This document shows positions 35,001 to 43,990 of a stretch of 64,000 bases of DNA, in pieces. Source of the DNA: Propionigenium maris DSM 9537 (GTDB lineage: Bacteria; Fusobacteriota; Fusobacteriia; Fusobacteriales; Fusobacteriaceae); NCBI RefSeq assembly GCF_027925155.1, contig NZ_BSDY01000007.1:1-64000 (forward strand), given 5' to 3'. The position numbers and the translations under genes were made by a program. The notes below the pieces were generated by a model. That model made no database searches, was not told the DNA's origin, and saw only the letters and a program-made list of their open reading frames with translations. Position 1 is the first letter of the stretch; every line of letters begins with the position of its first letter.

Positions 35001-35101
35001 TTTAAATCTAAAACCTACTAATATACCATTTAGAAAGCAAGGAGTCTTTAAACTAGCTACAACTCCACTCTTCCTTAATAAATTTCCCTGGCTGCTTTTA
35101 C

Positions 35102-36424
35102 TTAAAATGCTATCTTCTTTAGTTGTCTTCTAAAGAGAAGAGGAGATAGTATCCCCTTTATAATACTTGTAATGGCTATACTCATCCACACCCCATTTAA
35201 ACCAAACAGGTGTTCCTGGGAGAGGAAGAGGGCTATTGGTATACGAGATCCTGTAAAGATAATACTGATGGTAGAAGGGATCTTCGGCTTTCCTATTCCG
35301 CTGAAGGAACCATTGGTGATGATCTCCACACACATAAAGAGCTGAGATAATCCAATTATCCTCAGATACGCTGCCCCTGCATCTAGGGTTCCCCTGTCAT
35401 CTACAAATATCCTGATGAGGAATTCCGGAAACACCACAAAGAGGAAGGTAGTTATTAATCCAACACCCAGGGCCAGCTTGAATGCAGTCTTATACCCCTC
35501 CACCATCCTCTCCTTCAGCTGAGCCCCATAGTTCTGCCCTATAAAGCTAGAAACAGCCCCATAGAGACCTCCCACAGTCATATAGGAGATGGACTCTATC
35601 TGGAGACCTATTTTCTGAGCTGCAATGGCATCTGGTCCCCAGGAAGCTATTATTCTGGCTATTACAATACCAAAACCGGTAAATAATACCCTCTGAATCC
35701 CCAAGGGAAGTCCAAGGGTAAGGATCGCCTTTATAGTTTCCACACTGTATTTAAAGTGCTCCTTTAGTATAAAGAACTCCCTTGACCTTTTTACAAAGAG
35801 GAGGGTTACAAGAGCCTGGGATATGAAGGTGGCAAGAGCTGCTCCTCCTACTCCCATATTCATCCCAAAGATAAGGATGGGATCCAGCACTATATTAAGT
35901 ATTACTCCCACTGAGTTTATCTTAAAGGGAAGCTTACTCTCCCCGAAACTATTCAGTATCCTCACATAGATGAAGTTGGTAAACTTAAACACAAGAGAAA
36001 GACCTACAATTATCATATAGGTTTCAGCCATGGATTCCACTGCCGGATCACCCAGCTTAAAGAAACCTATGAGATCTTTTCTGAAGAAGAGAAGGGCACT
36101 TATATAGATAAGGGATACAACTGCATTTAAGATAAAGGCATTCCTGATATAATCCCTTGTGAGCTGCTCCTCCTTAGCCCCTATGGCATGGGCTATCTTT
36201 ATCCCTGCCCCTGTTACAATCATGGAGTTTATAGCAAATCCAACATTTATAAAGAAGGTTGCCGTTCCTATTCCAGCTACTGCACTACTTCCCAGCCTTC
36301 CTATCCAGATCATATCGATAAGCCCATAAGCCATCTGGAGGAAAGAGGATCCCATTATGGGAATAGCCAGCCCTACAAGTATCTTCTGTATATCTCCTAC
36401 GGTAAGGTTGTTACTTTTTTTCAT
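35102..36424 (-). CDS. MATE family efflux transporter
   Basis: A 440-residue multidrug/toxin exporter with 12 helices; the N-terminal signature is LAIPIMGSSFLQMAYGLIDMIWIG. The ATG at 36424 overlaps the marR stop by 14 bases behind AAAGGAGAGG, so the two are coupled. It is about the same type as the MATE gene at 13094. The regulator gene upstream suggests drug- or metabolite-induced expression. Substrate unknown. Confidence 0.92.
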   Translation of the reverse strand: MKKSNNLTVGDIQKILVGLAIPIMGSSFLQMAYGLIDMIWIGRLGSSAVAGIGTATFFINVGFAINSMIVTGAGIKIAHAIGAKEEQLTRDYIRNAFILNAVVSLIYISALLFFRKDLIGFFKLGDPAVESMAETYMIIVGLSLVFKFTNFIYVRILNSFGESKLPFKINSVGVILNIVLDPILIFGMNMGVGGAALATFISQALVTLLFVKRSREFFILKEHFKYSVETIKAILTLGLPLGIQRVLFTGFGIVIARIIASWGPDAIAAQKIGLQIESISYMTVGGLYGAVSSFIGQNYGAQLKERMVEGYKTAFKLALGVGLITTFLFVVFPEFLIRIFVDDRGTLDAGAAYLRIIGLSQLFMCVEIITNGSFSGIGKPKIPSTISIIFTGSRIPIALFLSQEHLFGLNGVWMSIAITSIIKGILSPLLFRRQLKKIAF

Positions 36425-36863
36425 TACAGCTCCTCTCCTTTTCAAGTACCTCTGTAAGAAGGTTTATCCCCTCAAAGATTATGTCAAATTTTTCCTTTGG
36501 AAGCTTGCACACCACCTGTCCAAAGTGCTCCATAAAAGCCTCCTTTATCTCCTGGGTTTTTACCCTTCCCAGCTCACTGAGGCTTATCCTGGTAATTCTC
36601 CTGTCGGAGTCGCAGGAGCACCTCTCTACCAGCCCAAGGTCCACCAGCTTAGATATATTCCTTGTCATAGTACTGCAGTCCAGAGCCATCCTCTGGCTTA
36701 TCTCCCTCATGGATAACTCGCCATTTTCCAAAAGCTCCAGCAGGGTATAGGCCTGGGAGGAGGTAAAGCCCTTTAACTTAAAGGTACTCTTCTCCAGAAT
36801 ATAGGTAAGCCTAGCCAGCTTCTGTATCTCGCTTCCGCAACAGCTTTCATACTTTATCTTCAT
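36411..36863 (-). CDS. MarR family regulator, cysteine-rich
   Basis: A 150-residue MarR-type repressor. The winged helix covers SQAYTLLELLENGELSMREISQRMALDCSTMTRNISKLVDLGLVERCSCDSDRRITRISLSE in short. It has seven cysteines (CC at 8-9, Cys82 or so in the recognition helix, CSC near the wing), more than usual, which raises the possibility of thiol- or metal-sensing. Coupled to the MATE gene it most probably represses. The ligand is unknown. Confidence 0.87.
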   Translation of the reverse strand: MKIKYESCCGSEIQKLARLTYILEKSTFKLKGFTSSQAYTLLELLENGELSMREISQRMALDCSTMTRNISKLVDLGLVERCSCDSDRRITRISLSELGRVKTQEIKEAFMEHFGQVVCKLPKEKFDIIFEGINLLTEVLEKERSCNEKK

Positions 36864-36964
36864 AATTCACCTCTATTATTTGTATAATACAACTACTTAG
36901 ATAGTATAGTACAATTTTTAGAAATTTGCAAAGAAAAAAGCTCCCCTCCCGAGGGGGGAAAAGC

Positions 36965-37144
36965 TCACATCTTACACCTGTTTTTTCCAAGTTTTTTGGC
37001 CCTGTAGAGAAGGGCAGCAACTCTGGAAATGAGCTCCTCTACGGACATTGAAGGACCATGCTCAGCTACACCTATACTTATTGTAGGGGATTTCAAGGAA
37101 TCTATCTCAAGGTCTGCCACTCCCCCCTCGATGAACTCCTATAG
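36965..37144 (-). pseudogene. Remnant of a GGDEF (diguanylate cyclase) gene, C-terminal end only
   Basis: On the minus strand a 59-codon frame reads EFIEGGVADLEIDSL, then TISIGVAEHG, VEELISRVAALLYRAKKLG and KNRCKM before a TGA. This is the C-terminal end of a GGDEF domain (the TISIGVA strand and the AxxALYxAKxxGKNR helix). An in-frame TAG lies directly before the first codon shown, and no start or GGDEF motif is present upstream. The catalytic part is gone, so it is a decayed fragment left between the marR and lytS genes. The rest of 36864-37303 is AT-rich, with ACCTTAAGGT at about 37154. Confidence 0.8.
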
Positions 37145-37303
37145 TGAAAGTATACCTTAAGGTTAACCTCCAAACAAGATACAGGGTATAAGGTATAAAA
37201 TATAAGGTGAATCTTATCACTATTACTAGGAGGACCTTATTATTTTTTAAAAACAGGTTTCTATGATATAATAAAAGTTGTCAAACTCAAAGGAGGAAGT
37301 AGG

Positions 37304-38977
37304 ATGTTAGGACTTTCCAACCATTTATTGAATAATATAGGTTATATCATAGCAATCGCTTTTGGTCTGACCCATGTAAATACCTTTAAAAGAATAATCG
37401 AGAAGGAGAAATATAGTGTAAGGGACAGGGTTATACTCTCCCTTTTATTTTCAGCCATAGCGATACTGGGAACCTATGTGGGAACAGACTATAACGGAGC
37501 TATAGCCAACACCAGAAATATAGGGGTTGTTGTTGCAGGGGTAGTAGGGGGACCTATCATAGGTCTTGTTACAGGGGTCGTTGCAGGAGCCCACAGATAC
37601 TTTATAGATGTGGGGGGAATCACCGCCCTTCCATGTGCCATTGCCACTGTTTTAGGGGGAATTCTCTCTGGGGGAGTATACAGAAAGATAGAACCCAAGG
37701 AAAGAAAACTCTATGGTTTATTGGCAGGGATAATAGTGGAAAACCTCAGTATGGGATTTATCCTCCTCATGAGCCGGCCCTTTGAACTGGCCAGGGATAT
37801 AGTGACAAATATATATATCCCCATGGTTCTCGCCAATGGAATGGGAGCCTTTATCGTAATTGCAATAACCGAGAGTATCCTGGAGGAGAAGAAGAGGATG
37901 GCAGGGGAGCAGGCCAAGCTGATCCTGGAGGTAGCCAACAAAACCCTCCCCCACTTCAGAGACCTTACCAACAAATCCCTCATCAATGTGTGTAAGATAA
38001 TCCGGGACTCTGTGGAGGCTGAGCTTGTGGCTATCACCGACAGGGAGAACATTCTGGCCAGCTACAGTTCAGAGGAGAGGTATAAGATCAACCACACTGA
38101 GATCGTGGGAATTGGAACAAAACAGGTGCTTGAAACCGGGGAGATCCTCATTGCCGATGAGCTGGAGGATGAGCTGAAGTTCAGGTGCTGCCTCAAGGAC
38201 CTCAAATCAGCCATCATTGCCCCGCTAAATACAGGGCAGGGAACCACTGGTACCCTGAAGCTTTACTTCAAGGAAAACAGTTCCCTTACCTCTAGAAATA
38301 AGTATCTTGCCATAGGCCTTTCCCAGCTCATCTCCACACAGCTTGAGATAAGCAGGGTAGAGAGGCTGAAAAATGAAGCTGCTAAGGCTGAGATAAAAGC
38401 TCTCCAAGCCCAGATTAACCCGCACTTTTTATTCAATGCCCTTCACACGGTATCCTCCTTTGTGAGGATCGACCCAGCCAAGGCAAGAAAGGTCATAATC
38501 GATCTCTCAACCTATCTGAGGTACTCCATAGAAAACGGAGACAGGCTGGTAAGTATCGGTAAGGAGCTGGAGCAGGTGAGAGCCTATGTGGATATAGAAA
38601 AAGCAAGGTTTCAAAATAAGTTTATGGTACACTATGACATAGAGGAGGGGGTAGAGGAGAAAACCATCCCAAGCCTCACCATACAGCCCCTTGTGGAAAA
38701 TGCTTTAAAGCACGGAATTCTAAAGAAAAATACAGGAAAAAATGTATATATAAGTGTCTGCAGAAGTGAAGAAGAGGGGATAGATATAGTAATAGAGGAT
38801 GATGGTGCCGGCATCGAAGAGGAGATCATAGAAAACATCCAGAGGGACAATGTAAAGCCTGAAAAGATAGGGCTCTACAACGTTCACAGCAGGATCAAGC
38901 TTCTCTATGGAAGGGGACTTACAATAGAGAGGCTGGATAAGGGCACCAGAATTAGTTTCAATATAGGAGGAGAGTAA
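37304..38977 (+). CDS. LytS-type sensor histidine kinase
   Basis: A 557-residue membrane kinase. Residues 1-190 form the 5TM receptor domain of LytS/YehU (VGGPIIGLVTGVVAGAHRYF, CAIATVLGGILSGGV). Residues about 205-350 form a GAF domain. The kinase has the phospho-accepting His374 in INPHFLFNALHTVSSFVR and an ATPase with PSLTIQPLVENALKHGI and EDDGAGI. LytS relatives sense pyruvate, and the Staphylococcus protein senses membrane potential. It overlaps the response-regulator gene by one base (TAATG). The signal here is unknown. Confidence 0.93.
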   Translation: MLGLSNHLLNNIGYIIAIAFGLTHVNTFKRIIEKEKYSVRDRVILSLLFSAIAILGTYVGTDYNGAIANTRNIGVVVAGVVGGPIIGLVTGVVAGAHRYFIDVGGITALPCAIATVLGGILSGGVYRKIEPKERKLYGLLAGIIVENLSMGFILLMSRPFELARDIVTNIYIPMVLANGMGAFIVIAITESILEEKKRMAGEQAKLILEVANKTLPHFRDLTNKSLINVCKIIRDSVEAELVAITDRENILASYSSEERYKINHTEIVGIGTKQVLETGEILIADELEDELKFRCCLKDLKSAIIAPLNTGQGTTGTLKLYFKENSSLTSRNKYLAIGLSQLISTQLEISRVERLKNEAAKAEIKALQAQINPHFLFNALHTVSSFVRIDPAKARKVIIDLSTYLRYSIENGDRLVSIGKELEQVRAYVDIEKARFQNKFMVHYDIEEGVEEKTIPSLTIQPLVENALKHGILKKNTGKNVYISVCRSEEEGIDIVIEDDGAGIEEEIIENIQRDNVKPEKIGLYNVHSRIKLLYGRGLTIERLDKGTRISFNIGGE

Positions 38978-39702
38978 TGAGATGCATTATTGTAGATGAT
39001 GAGTTTCCATCTAGGGAGGAGCTGAAACACTTCCTTGGACAATATATGGAGATAGATATTGCAGGGGAGTTTGATGATCCCTTGAAGGCTCTGGGCTTTC
39101 TTCAGGAGACCAGTGTAGATGTGGTTTTTCTGGATATAAATATGCCTAACCTGGACGGAATGAGTCTTGGAAAGCTGATCTCCAAGTTTAAAAGGAGTCC
39201 CCAGATCATATTCATAACCGCTTATGACTCATATGCTGTGGAAGCCTTTGGAATAAGAGCATTTGATTATATAATGAAGCCCTACTCAGAGGAGAGGATC
39301 AAGGATACCCTGGACAGACTTACAAGGAGTAAGGGGGAGACCTCTCCAGGAGAAAAGGAGGTCCAACAGCAGAATAAACTCACCCTATGGAAGGGGGACA
39401 AGATGTTTGTACTTCCCCTAAAGGATATCTCCTTCTGCGAAGCCTGCGAGAGGGAGACAAAGATATTCACTCCAGGGGGAGTCTATATGTCAAAGCTGAA
39501 GATATCGGATCTAGAGGAGAAGCTTCCCAAGGGAAAGTTCTTCAGAAGCCACAGATCATATATAGTAAATCTGGATAAGATTGTGGAGATCATTCCCTGG
39601 TTCAATACTACCTACAACCTGAAGCTCAGTGATATAGATGAAAAAATACCTGTAAGCAGGAGTAAGGTAAAGGAATTTAAGAGCTTAATGGGTATAGGAT
39701 AG
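38977..39702 (+). CDS. LytT/LytR-type response regulator
   Basis: A 241-residue regulator. The receiver domain has Asp53 (VVFLDINMP) as phosphorylation site, with the switch threonine and lysine in FITAYDSYAVEAFGIRAFDYIMKPY. Residues about 135-235 form a LytTR DNA-binding domain (ISFCEACERETKIFT, FFRSHRSYIVNLDKI, IPVSRSKVKEFK). Cognate partner of the kinase upstream. The target gene is probably close; the 52-residue membrane protein directly downstream is a candidate partner. Confidence 0.93.
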   Translation: MRCIIVDDEFPSREELKHFLGQYMEIDIAGEFDDPLKALGFLQETSVDVVFLDINMPNLDGMSLGKLISKFKRSPQIIFITAYDSYAVEAFGIRAFDYIMKPYSEERIKDTLDRLTRSKGETSPGEKEVQQQNKLTLWKGDKMFVLPLKDISFCEACERETKIFTPGGVYMSKLKISDLEEKLPKGKFFRSHRSYIVNLDKIVEIIPWFNTTYNLKLSDIDEKIPVSRSKVKEFKSLMGIG

Positions 39703-39728
39703 TAAACATTCACCGGCAGGGAGGAACA

Positions 39729-39887
39729 ATGAAGGATACGCTTACAGATTACCTGAAATTATTTTTGCTCTGGATCTTTCTCATAGCAGCCATAGACCAT
39801 GCTTTCGGGGGGCACCTTATGGACAGACTTATGAAGTCTGACAAGGGTATCCCTATAGAAAAAACCTATATGATAGCAGTAAGTTAA
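39729..39887 (+). CDS. Small single-pass membrane protein (52 aa) behind the LytS/LytT pair
   Basis: A 52-residue frame missed by length cut-offs. It starts 26 bases after the response regulator behind GGGAGGAAC. The first part, LTDYLKLFLLWIFLIAAID, is one membrane helix; the C-terminal part DRLMKSDKGIPIEKTYMIAV is soluble. The strong ribosome-binding site, operon position and a terminator directly after its stop support a real gene. No family recognised; it might be a sensor accessory or part of the regulated envelope function. Confidence 0.65.
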   Translation: MKDTLTDYLKLFLLWIFLIAAIDHAFGGHLMDRLMKSDKGIPIEKTYMIAVS

Positions 39888-39917
39888 AGGAGGGAGCCAG
39901 GCTCCCTCCTTTTATTT
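39886..39917. terminator. Bidirectional terminator
   Basis: AAAGGAGGGAGC pairs with GCTCCCTCCTTT around CAG, followed by T residues. It is shared by the lytST operon and the converging flavoprotein gene. Confidence 0.9.
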
Positions 39918-41576
39918 TTTTATATACTCTGCAGCACTCTCTCCTGCAATCCTACCAAATACCACTGAACCACTGTAGGCAGCTCTTGTATTAACAACCT
40001 CTCCAGCTGCATAGAGTCCCTCTACAATACTTCCATTCTCAAAGAATACCTCTGACTTCTCATTGGCTACTACTCCACCCTTGGTCATATGAACAGCAGA
40101 TTCCACCTCTACCCCGTAGTATGGTCCCTCTGTATCCAGAGCCCTTACAATCTTTCCATAGGAATCCGATCCAGCCTCTGAATCTCTATTGTAGGCAGTC
40201 ATAGTTTCCATAAAGTTATCCACATTCAATCCCAGTTTTTCAGCCAGCTCCTCAAGAGTTTCACCCCTTGTGTGCAGCCCCTTTGCCTCCTGAGATGTAA
40301 GACGATAGCTGGTATCCTTCAGAGTATTGTCATAGATATAGTAAGCTACACCATCTGTCTGATTTAATATAGCTCTACCTCTCTCTACTCCAGAGGTCCC
40401 TGCCTCCTCGATAAACCTTTCTCCCTCCACGTTTACAAGAACATACCCAGGTCCCTCTCCAGTGAGATCTCTGGTAGATGTAAGAATAAATCCAAAGATG
40501 CTCAGAACATCCAGGTTATCCACCTGAATATTATTTCTTTCAAATACAGGAAGGAAATCCCCAGTAGCTCCCGTCTGATTTGAGTGGGCAAACCCCTCTA
40601 CCTCCGGGTTGTGCTCCAGTAGAAGCTCCTGATTTGCTACAAATCCTCCTGTGGCGATTACCACAGCATCTGCCATTATATTGTAGAAGTTATTTTTATT
40701 CTGCACTCTCACCCCTACAACCTTTTTGTCATCCATGATGAGATCCAGCCCCTTGGTACCTGTCCTTACATCCACTCCTAGCTCAGCTACCCTTCCTTCC
40801 ATACCATCCTGGATGTGGGCACCAGCATAGGCATCGGCTTTATGCATGTGTCCAGTATCTCCCAGCCTGTGATCCAGAGTTATTCCCATCTTCCTGAACC
40901 ATATATCCACAAGGGACGCTCCATTAGCCCATGCCTTCAGACGAGAGGGCGAATCCATCTTGTTGCTCTTGAGCATATCCTCATAGAGGGTGTCAGCAGT
41001 TGCTGTATATCCCTCCTCGTTCTGTACCTTGGAGTTAACTATTCCAAAAAAGTTCCTGTCATATTTACCATTTCCGCTGAGGATATCCATCTTCTCAACC
41101 AGGATAACGTCCTCTGCGCCTGCTTCCTTGGCAGAGATTGCAGCTGCAAGACCTGCTGGTCCCCCTCCAACAATAACTATATCTGTTTTTACATCCTCCA
41201 GATACTTTACAGGTTCCTCAGGTCCCTTGGTTTTCATGGTGATCCTTCCAAAATCCTTCTCTGCTTTCTTAAGAGCATCGTTGACAGCTCTCTTTACTCC
41301 AAGAGAGGTGTAGGTAGCTCCCGATACACTGTCTACAATGGGGCTCTGAGCCTCTATAATTCTTTCCTTAAGAATAGGAAATGCCCTGTCCATAATAAAG
41401 TCCGTTTCCTTGTGGGATACCACAACAATATCCTCGATCCTTTCCTCAGTTCCAATAACCTTAACAGTTATCTCCCCTGTAAATCCTCTTCCCTTCCCCT
41501 CTATTGAGTCCTGGGAACAGGCTGTGAATAAGAGAGTTAAGACAAGTAAGGCAAAGGTTTTTACAATTCTTTTCAT
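39912..41576 (-). CDS. Extracytoplasmic flavoprotein reductase (FMN-bind + FAD, fumarate-reductase-like)
   Basis: A 554-residue lipoprotein (LLFTACS, Cys20). Residues 30-105 form an FMN-binding domain with the covalent flavinylation motif Dxx[ST]GA[ST] at 82-88 (DSVSGAT; FMN on Thr88 by ApbE). Residues 130-554 form an FAD domain with the dinucleotide loop IVGGGPAGLAAAISAKEAG, ending GSVVFGRIAGESAAEYI. This layout is that of flavocytochrome-c-like reductases for fumarate, urocanate or similar acceptors. No haem domain is present, so electrons must come from a membrane partner. Substrate unknown. Confidence 0.9.
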   Translation of the reverse strand: MKRIVKTFALLVLTLLFTACSQDSIEGKGRGFTGEITVKVIGTEERIEDIVVVSHKETDFIMDRAFPILKERIIEAQSPIVDSVSGATYTSLGVKRAVNDALKKAEKDFGRITMKTKGPEEPVKYLEDVKTDIVIVGGGPAGLAAAISAKEAGAEDVILVEKMDILSGNGKYDRNFFGIVNSKVQNEEGYTATADTLYEDMLKSNKMDSPSRLKAWANGASLVDIWFRKMGITLDHRLGDTGHMHKADAYAGAHIQDGMEGRVAELGVDVRTGTKGLDLIMDDKKVVGVRVQNKNNFYNIMADAVVIATGGFVANQELLLEHNPEVEGFAHSNQTGATGDFLPVFERNNIQVDNLDVLSIFGFILTSTRDLTGEGPGYVLVNVEGERFIEEAGTSGVERGRAILNQTDGVAYYIYDNTLKDTSYRLTSQEAKGLHTRGETLEELAEKLGLNVDNFMETMTAYNRDSEAGSDSYGKIVRALDTEGPYYGVEVESAVHMTKGGVVANEKSEVFFENGSIVEGLYAAGEVVNTRAAYSGSVVFGRIAGESAAEYIKK

Positions 41577-41765
41577 AATTTCCTCCTGATTTCTAAGTTA
41601 TTGGTTCATTATAGTTCTTTTTGTTTGTTAAAAAAACTTAAGAAAACCTAAAATTAACCCGAGGATAACTTTTAAAATCTAAAAGTAAAGGGCTCTAGGA
41701 GTAAAGAGAACCTTAAAGCAAGAAGCACCCCCTACTGAGAACCTGTGTTTTTCTGATGGTACAAA

Positions 41766-41794
41766 TAAAAAAACCAGCCACAGCTGGTTTTAAT
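41766..41794 (-). terminator. Terminator after the chromate transporter pair
   Basis: AAAACCAGC pairs with GCTGGTTTT around CACA; the plus-side A tract gives U residues for minus-strand RNA. Confidence 0.8.
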
Positions 41795-42358
41795 TTAAAG
41801 GAAGACAAAGCCGAGGATTCCCGACATAAATATCATCCATATGGGGTTTATCTTGGTTTTAGTAAGGACTATAAAGGCCAGAATAAATATTCCGATGGCA
41901 GGGTAGTTCACCGAATAGTCGGAGAGAAACCTCACTATCCCGCTGGGAGGAGTCTTTATAAATGTAGCTCTTCCTATGGTATATCCTGCATAACCTATAA
42001 GTCCCACGGTAATGGGCTTCAGCCCCAGGAAGAAGGCGTCCTTATAGACATTACCCTTACACCTCATGAGGATCGTCGCCAGGATAAGGATAATAACTAT
42101 AGATGGGGTAATTACCCCTGCTGTAGCTGCTATTCCTCCCCAAAATCCCAGAAGGTCGTTACCAACATAGGTAGCTGAATTTACTGCTATGGCACCGGGA
42201 GTCATCTGAGCCACCGACACCAGATCAAGAAACTCGCCTCTGGTCATCCACTCCCTCAAGAGAAGCTCCTTCTCTATTAGGGGAAGCATAGAGAGCCCCC
42301 CTCCAAAGGTAAATAATCCTATCTTAAAGAAAACTGCATAAAGCTGTATATATAACAT
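41795..42358 (-). CDS. Chromate transporter family protein, half 2
   Basis: A 187-residue membrane protein of the short-chain CHR family with the N-terminal signature FFKIGLFTFGGGLSMLPLIEKE and MTPGAIAVNSATYVG. Short-chain members work as pairs; the partner is immediately upstream and overlaps by one base (TAATG). Family members export chromate, but the physiological substrate in anaerobes is not known. Confidence 0.87.
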   Translation of the reverse strand: MLYIQLYAVFFKIGLFTFGGGLSMLPLIEKELLLREWMTRGEFLDLVSVAQMTPGAIAVNSATYVGNDLLGFWGGIAATAGVITPSIVIILILATILMRCKGNVYKDAFFLGLKPITVGLIGYAGYTIGRATFIKTPPSGIVRFLSDYSVNYPAIGIFILAFIVLTKTKINPIWMIFMSGILGFVFL

Positions 42359-42924
42359 TACTCAGCCCCCCTTCCCATAGCCCTGAGAGCCACACCAGGC
42401 AGGAGGGTATAGAGGATAAGACCAAATGCTGCCCCCATAACTATAAGTTTAATGGGAGAAAGCAGTGAGAATATTAAGCATATCATGGTAAAGATAAATA
42501 TAACCACTCCCATGGGAGTATTGGCTGAACTCTTAAAGAGCCTTATGAGAGATTTAAATATCATGGCCACTACCCCTGCCCTTACTCCTGTAAGGATCTT
42601 TTTAGCCACCGGGGAGGTAAAGCTATCTGCCACAAAGTGAACTATGAAGGAGATAATAAAGAGGGACGGCAGTATAACAGCTATAGAGGCGATTATAGCC
42701 CCAGAAAGTCCTGCGGTTTTCTTCCCTACAAAGGTAGCAGCATTTATGGCAATAACTCCGGGAGTCATCTGGGAGACGGATATTACTTCCAGAAGCTCCT
42801 CCTCCTCTATCCATCCCTTATTATTTATAATCTCCCTTTCAATTAACGGGATCATGGCATACCCTCCCCCAAAGGTGAAGGCACCGATCTTAAAAAAAGT
42901 TAAAAATAAATCTAAAATCAACAT
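42358..42924 (-). CDS. Chromate transporter family protein, half 1
   Basis: A 188-residue partner of the gene above with the same signature in FFKIGAFTFGGGYAMIPLIEREI and MTPGVIAINAATFVG. Six or so membrane segments. The two halves are homologous and probably insert in opposite orientation to make the transporter. Transcribed first in the pair, behind a weak AGAGG site. Confidence 0.87.
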   Translation of the reverse strand: MLILDLFLTFFKIGAFTFGGGYAMIPLIEREIINNKGWIEEEELLEVISVSQMTPGVIAINAATFVGKKTAGLSGAIIASIAVILPSLFIISFIVHFVADSFTSPVAKKILTGVRAGVVAMIFKSLIRLFKSSANTPMGVVIFIFTMICLIFSLLSPIKLIVMGAAFGLILYTLLPGVALRAMGRGAE

Positions 42925-43020
42925 TGCAAACCTCTTTTCTGTAAGTTATATAAAACTATTATATCCTATATCCCCTATAAATGCCACTCCTCTCCCCTTA
43001 GAAAAACCTTATACTGTTTC

Positions 43021-43049
43021 TTGACTTGCATGGTATAGAATGCTAGAAT
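43021..43049 (+). promoter_or_regulatory. Promoter of the HAD phosphatase gene
   Basis: TTGACT and TAGAAT are separated by 17 bases. The start codon lies 68 bases downstream of the -10 box. Confidence 0.65.
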
Positions 43050-43116
43050 ATATAGTGTTTGATAGTTGATTTAGTAAATGAAAGAGACCCCCTTAGGGGA
43101 GTTATGAGGTGATATT

Positions 43117-43893
43117 TTGAAGATAATTTCTTTTGATCTCGACGGTACACTCCTTAGAGATAATAAAACAGTATCTGATTTTTCCAAAAATATTCTTTTG
43201 AAGTGCAGAGAGGCTGGGAAAACACTGATCTTTAACAGTGCCAGACCCCCAAGACTGATATATGAGGTTCTTCCAGAGGAGTTCCACGGGGATATAATCA
43301 TCTCCTCCAATGGCGCTCTCATCAATAAGGGAGAGGAAACAATGTTTAAAAATTTTATCTCCCCTGAGGATACAAGAGTGATAATAGAGTACCTGGAAGG
43401 CAACCATCCAAAGATTTATTTCTCTGTGGAGCAGGGAAGAGACAGCTACACCTCCTTCTACGATGAGGCCTATAACAAGGAGATGTTTGCTTTAAAGGTT
43501 GATTTCAGAGAGGTTGACCTTAAGGGAACCCCTAAGTTTCTGGTAAGGGTTGGAGCTATGACCGAGGAGGAGTTAGAAAGATTTATCCAGACCCTTCCCC
43601 CTTCATGCGCCTTCCTCAGAACAGACGGAGGAGAGTTTGCTCAGATAATGGCCAGGGGGAATACAAAGCTCAGCGGTATAAAGAAGATAGTGGATATGAA
43701 AAACTACCACATAGATGATGTTATTGCCTTTGGAGACGACCACAACGACTTTGAGATAATAAGGGATTGTGGTGTGGGAGTGGCCATGGGGAATGCCGAG
43801 ACTGCCATCAAGGAGGTAGCAGATCACGTTACCCTTACCAATGAAGAGGATGGAGTAGCAAAGTTCCTCTTTGAAAATGTTATAGGAGCTTAA
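43117..43893 (+). CDS. HAD superfamily Cof-type phosphatase
   Basis: A 258-residue phosphatase of the Cof/YidA subfamily. The nucleophile aspartate lies in FDLDGTLL (6-13), motif II in FNSARPPRL, and motifs III/IV in the conserved IAFGDDHNDFEII and GVAMGNAE. The cap domain is of type IIB. The start is TTG at 43117 with GAGGTG 4-5 bases before it; no ATG is available at the right place. The substrate is probably a sugar phosphate or cofactor. Followed by an intergenic repeat. Confidence 0.9.
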   Translation: MKIISFDLDGTLLRDNKTVSDFSKNILLKCREAGKTLIFNSARPPRLIYEVLPEEFHGDIIISSNGALINKGEETMFKNFISPEDTRVIIEYLEGNHPKIYFSVEQGRDSYTSFYDEAYNKEMFALKVDFREVDLKGTPKFLVRVGAMTEEELERFIQTLPPSCAFLRTDGGEFAQIMARGNTKLSGIKKIVDMKNYHIDDVIAFGDDHNDFEIIRDCGVGVAMGNAETAIKEVADHVTLTNEEDGVAKFLFENVIGA

Positions 43894-43894
43894 A

Positions 43895-43990
43895 AAGCAA
43901 TGTGACCTTGCATCCTAATAATCGGTTGGAGCATTCATTATTTCATTTAGCTTTTTTATAAATTCTATCCCTTCCTTAATAATAAAAAAA
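43895..43990 (+). repeat. Terminator-associated intergenic repeat, copy 2
   Basis: Head GCAATG-TGA-CCTTGC (one mismatch), CATCCTAATAATCGGTTGG identical to copy 1, a T-rich middle, and the tail TTCCTTAATAATAAAAAAAG running into the terminator. It begins just after the phosphatase stop codon. Confidence 0.8.
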
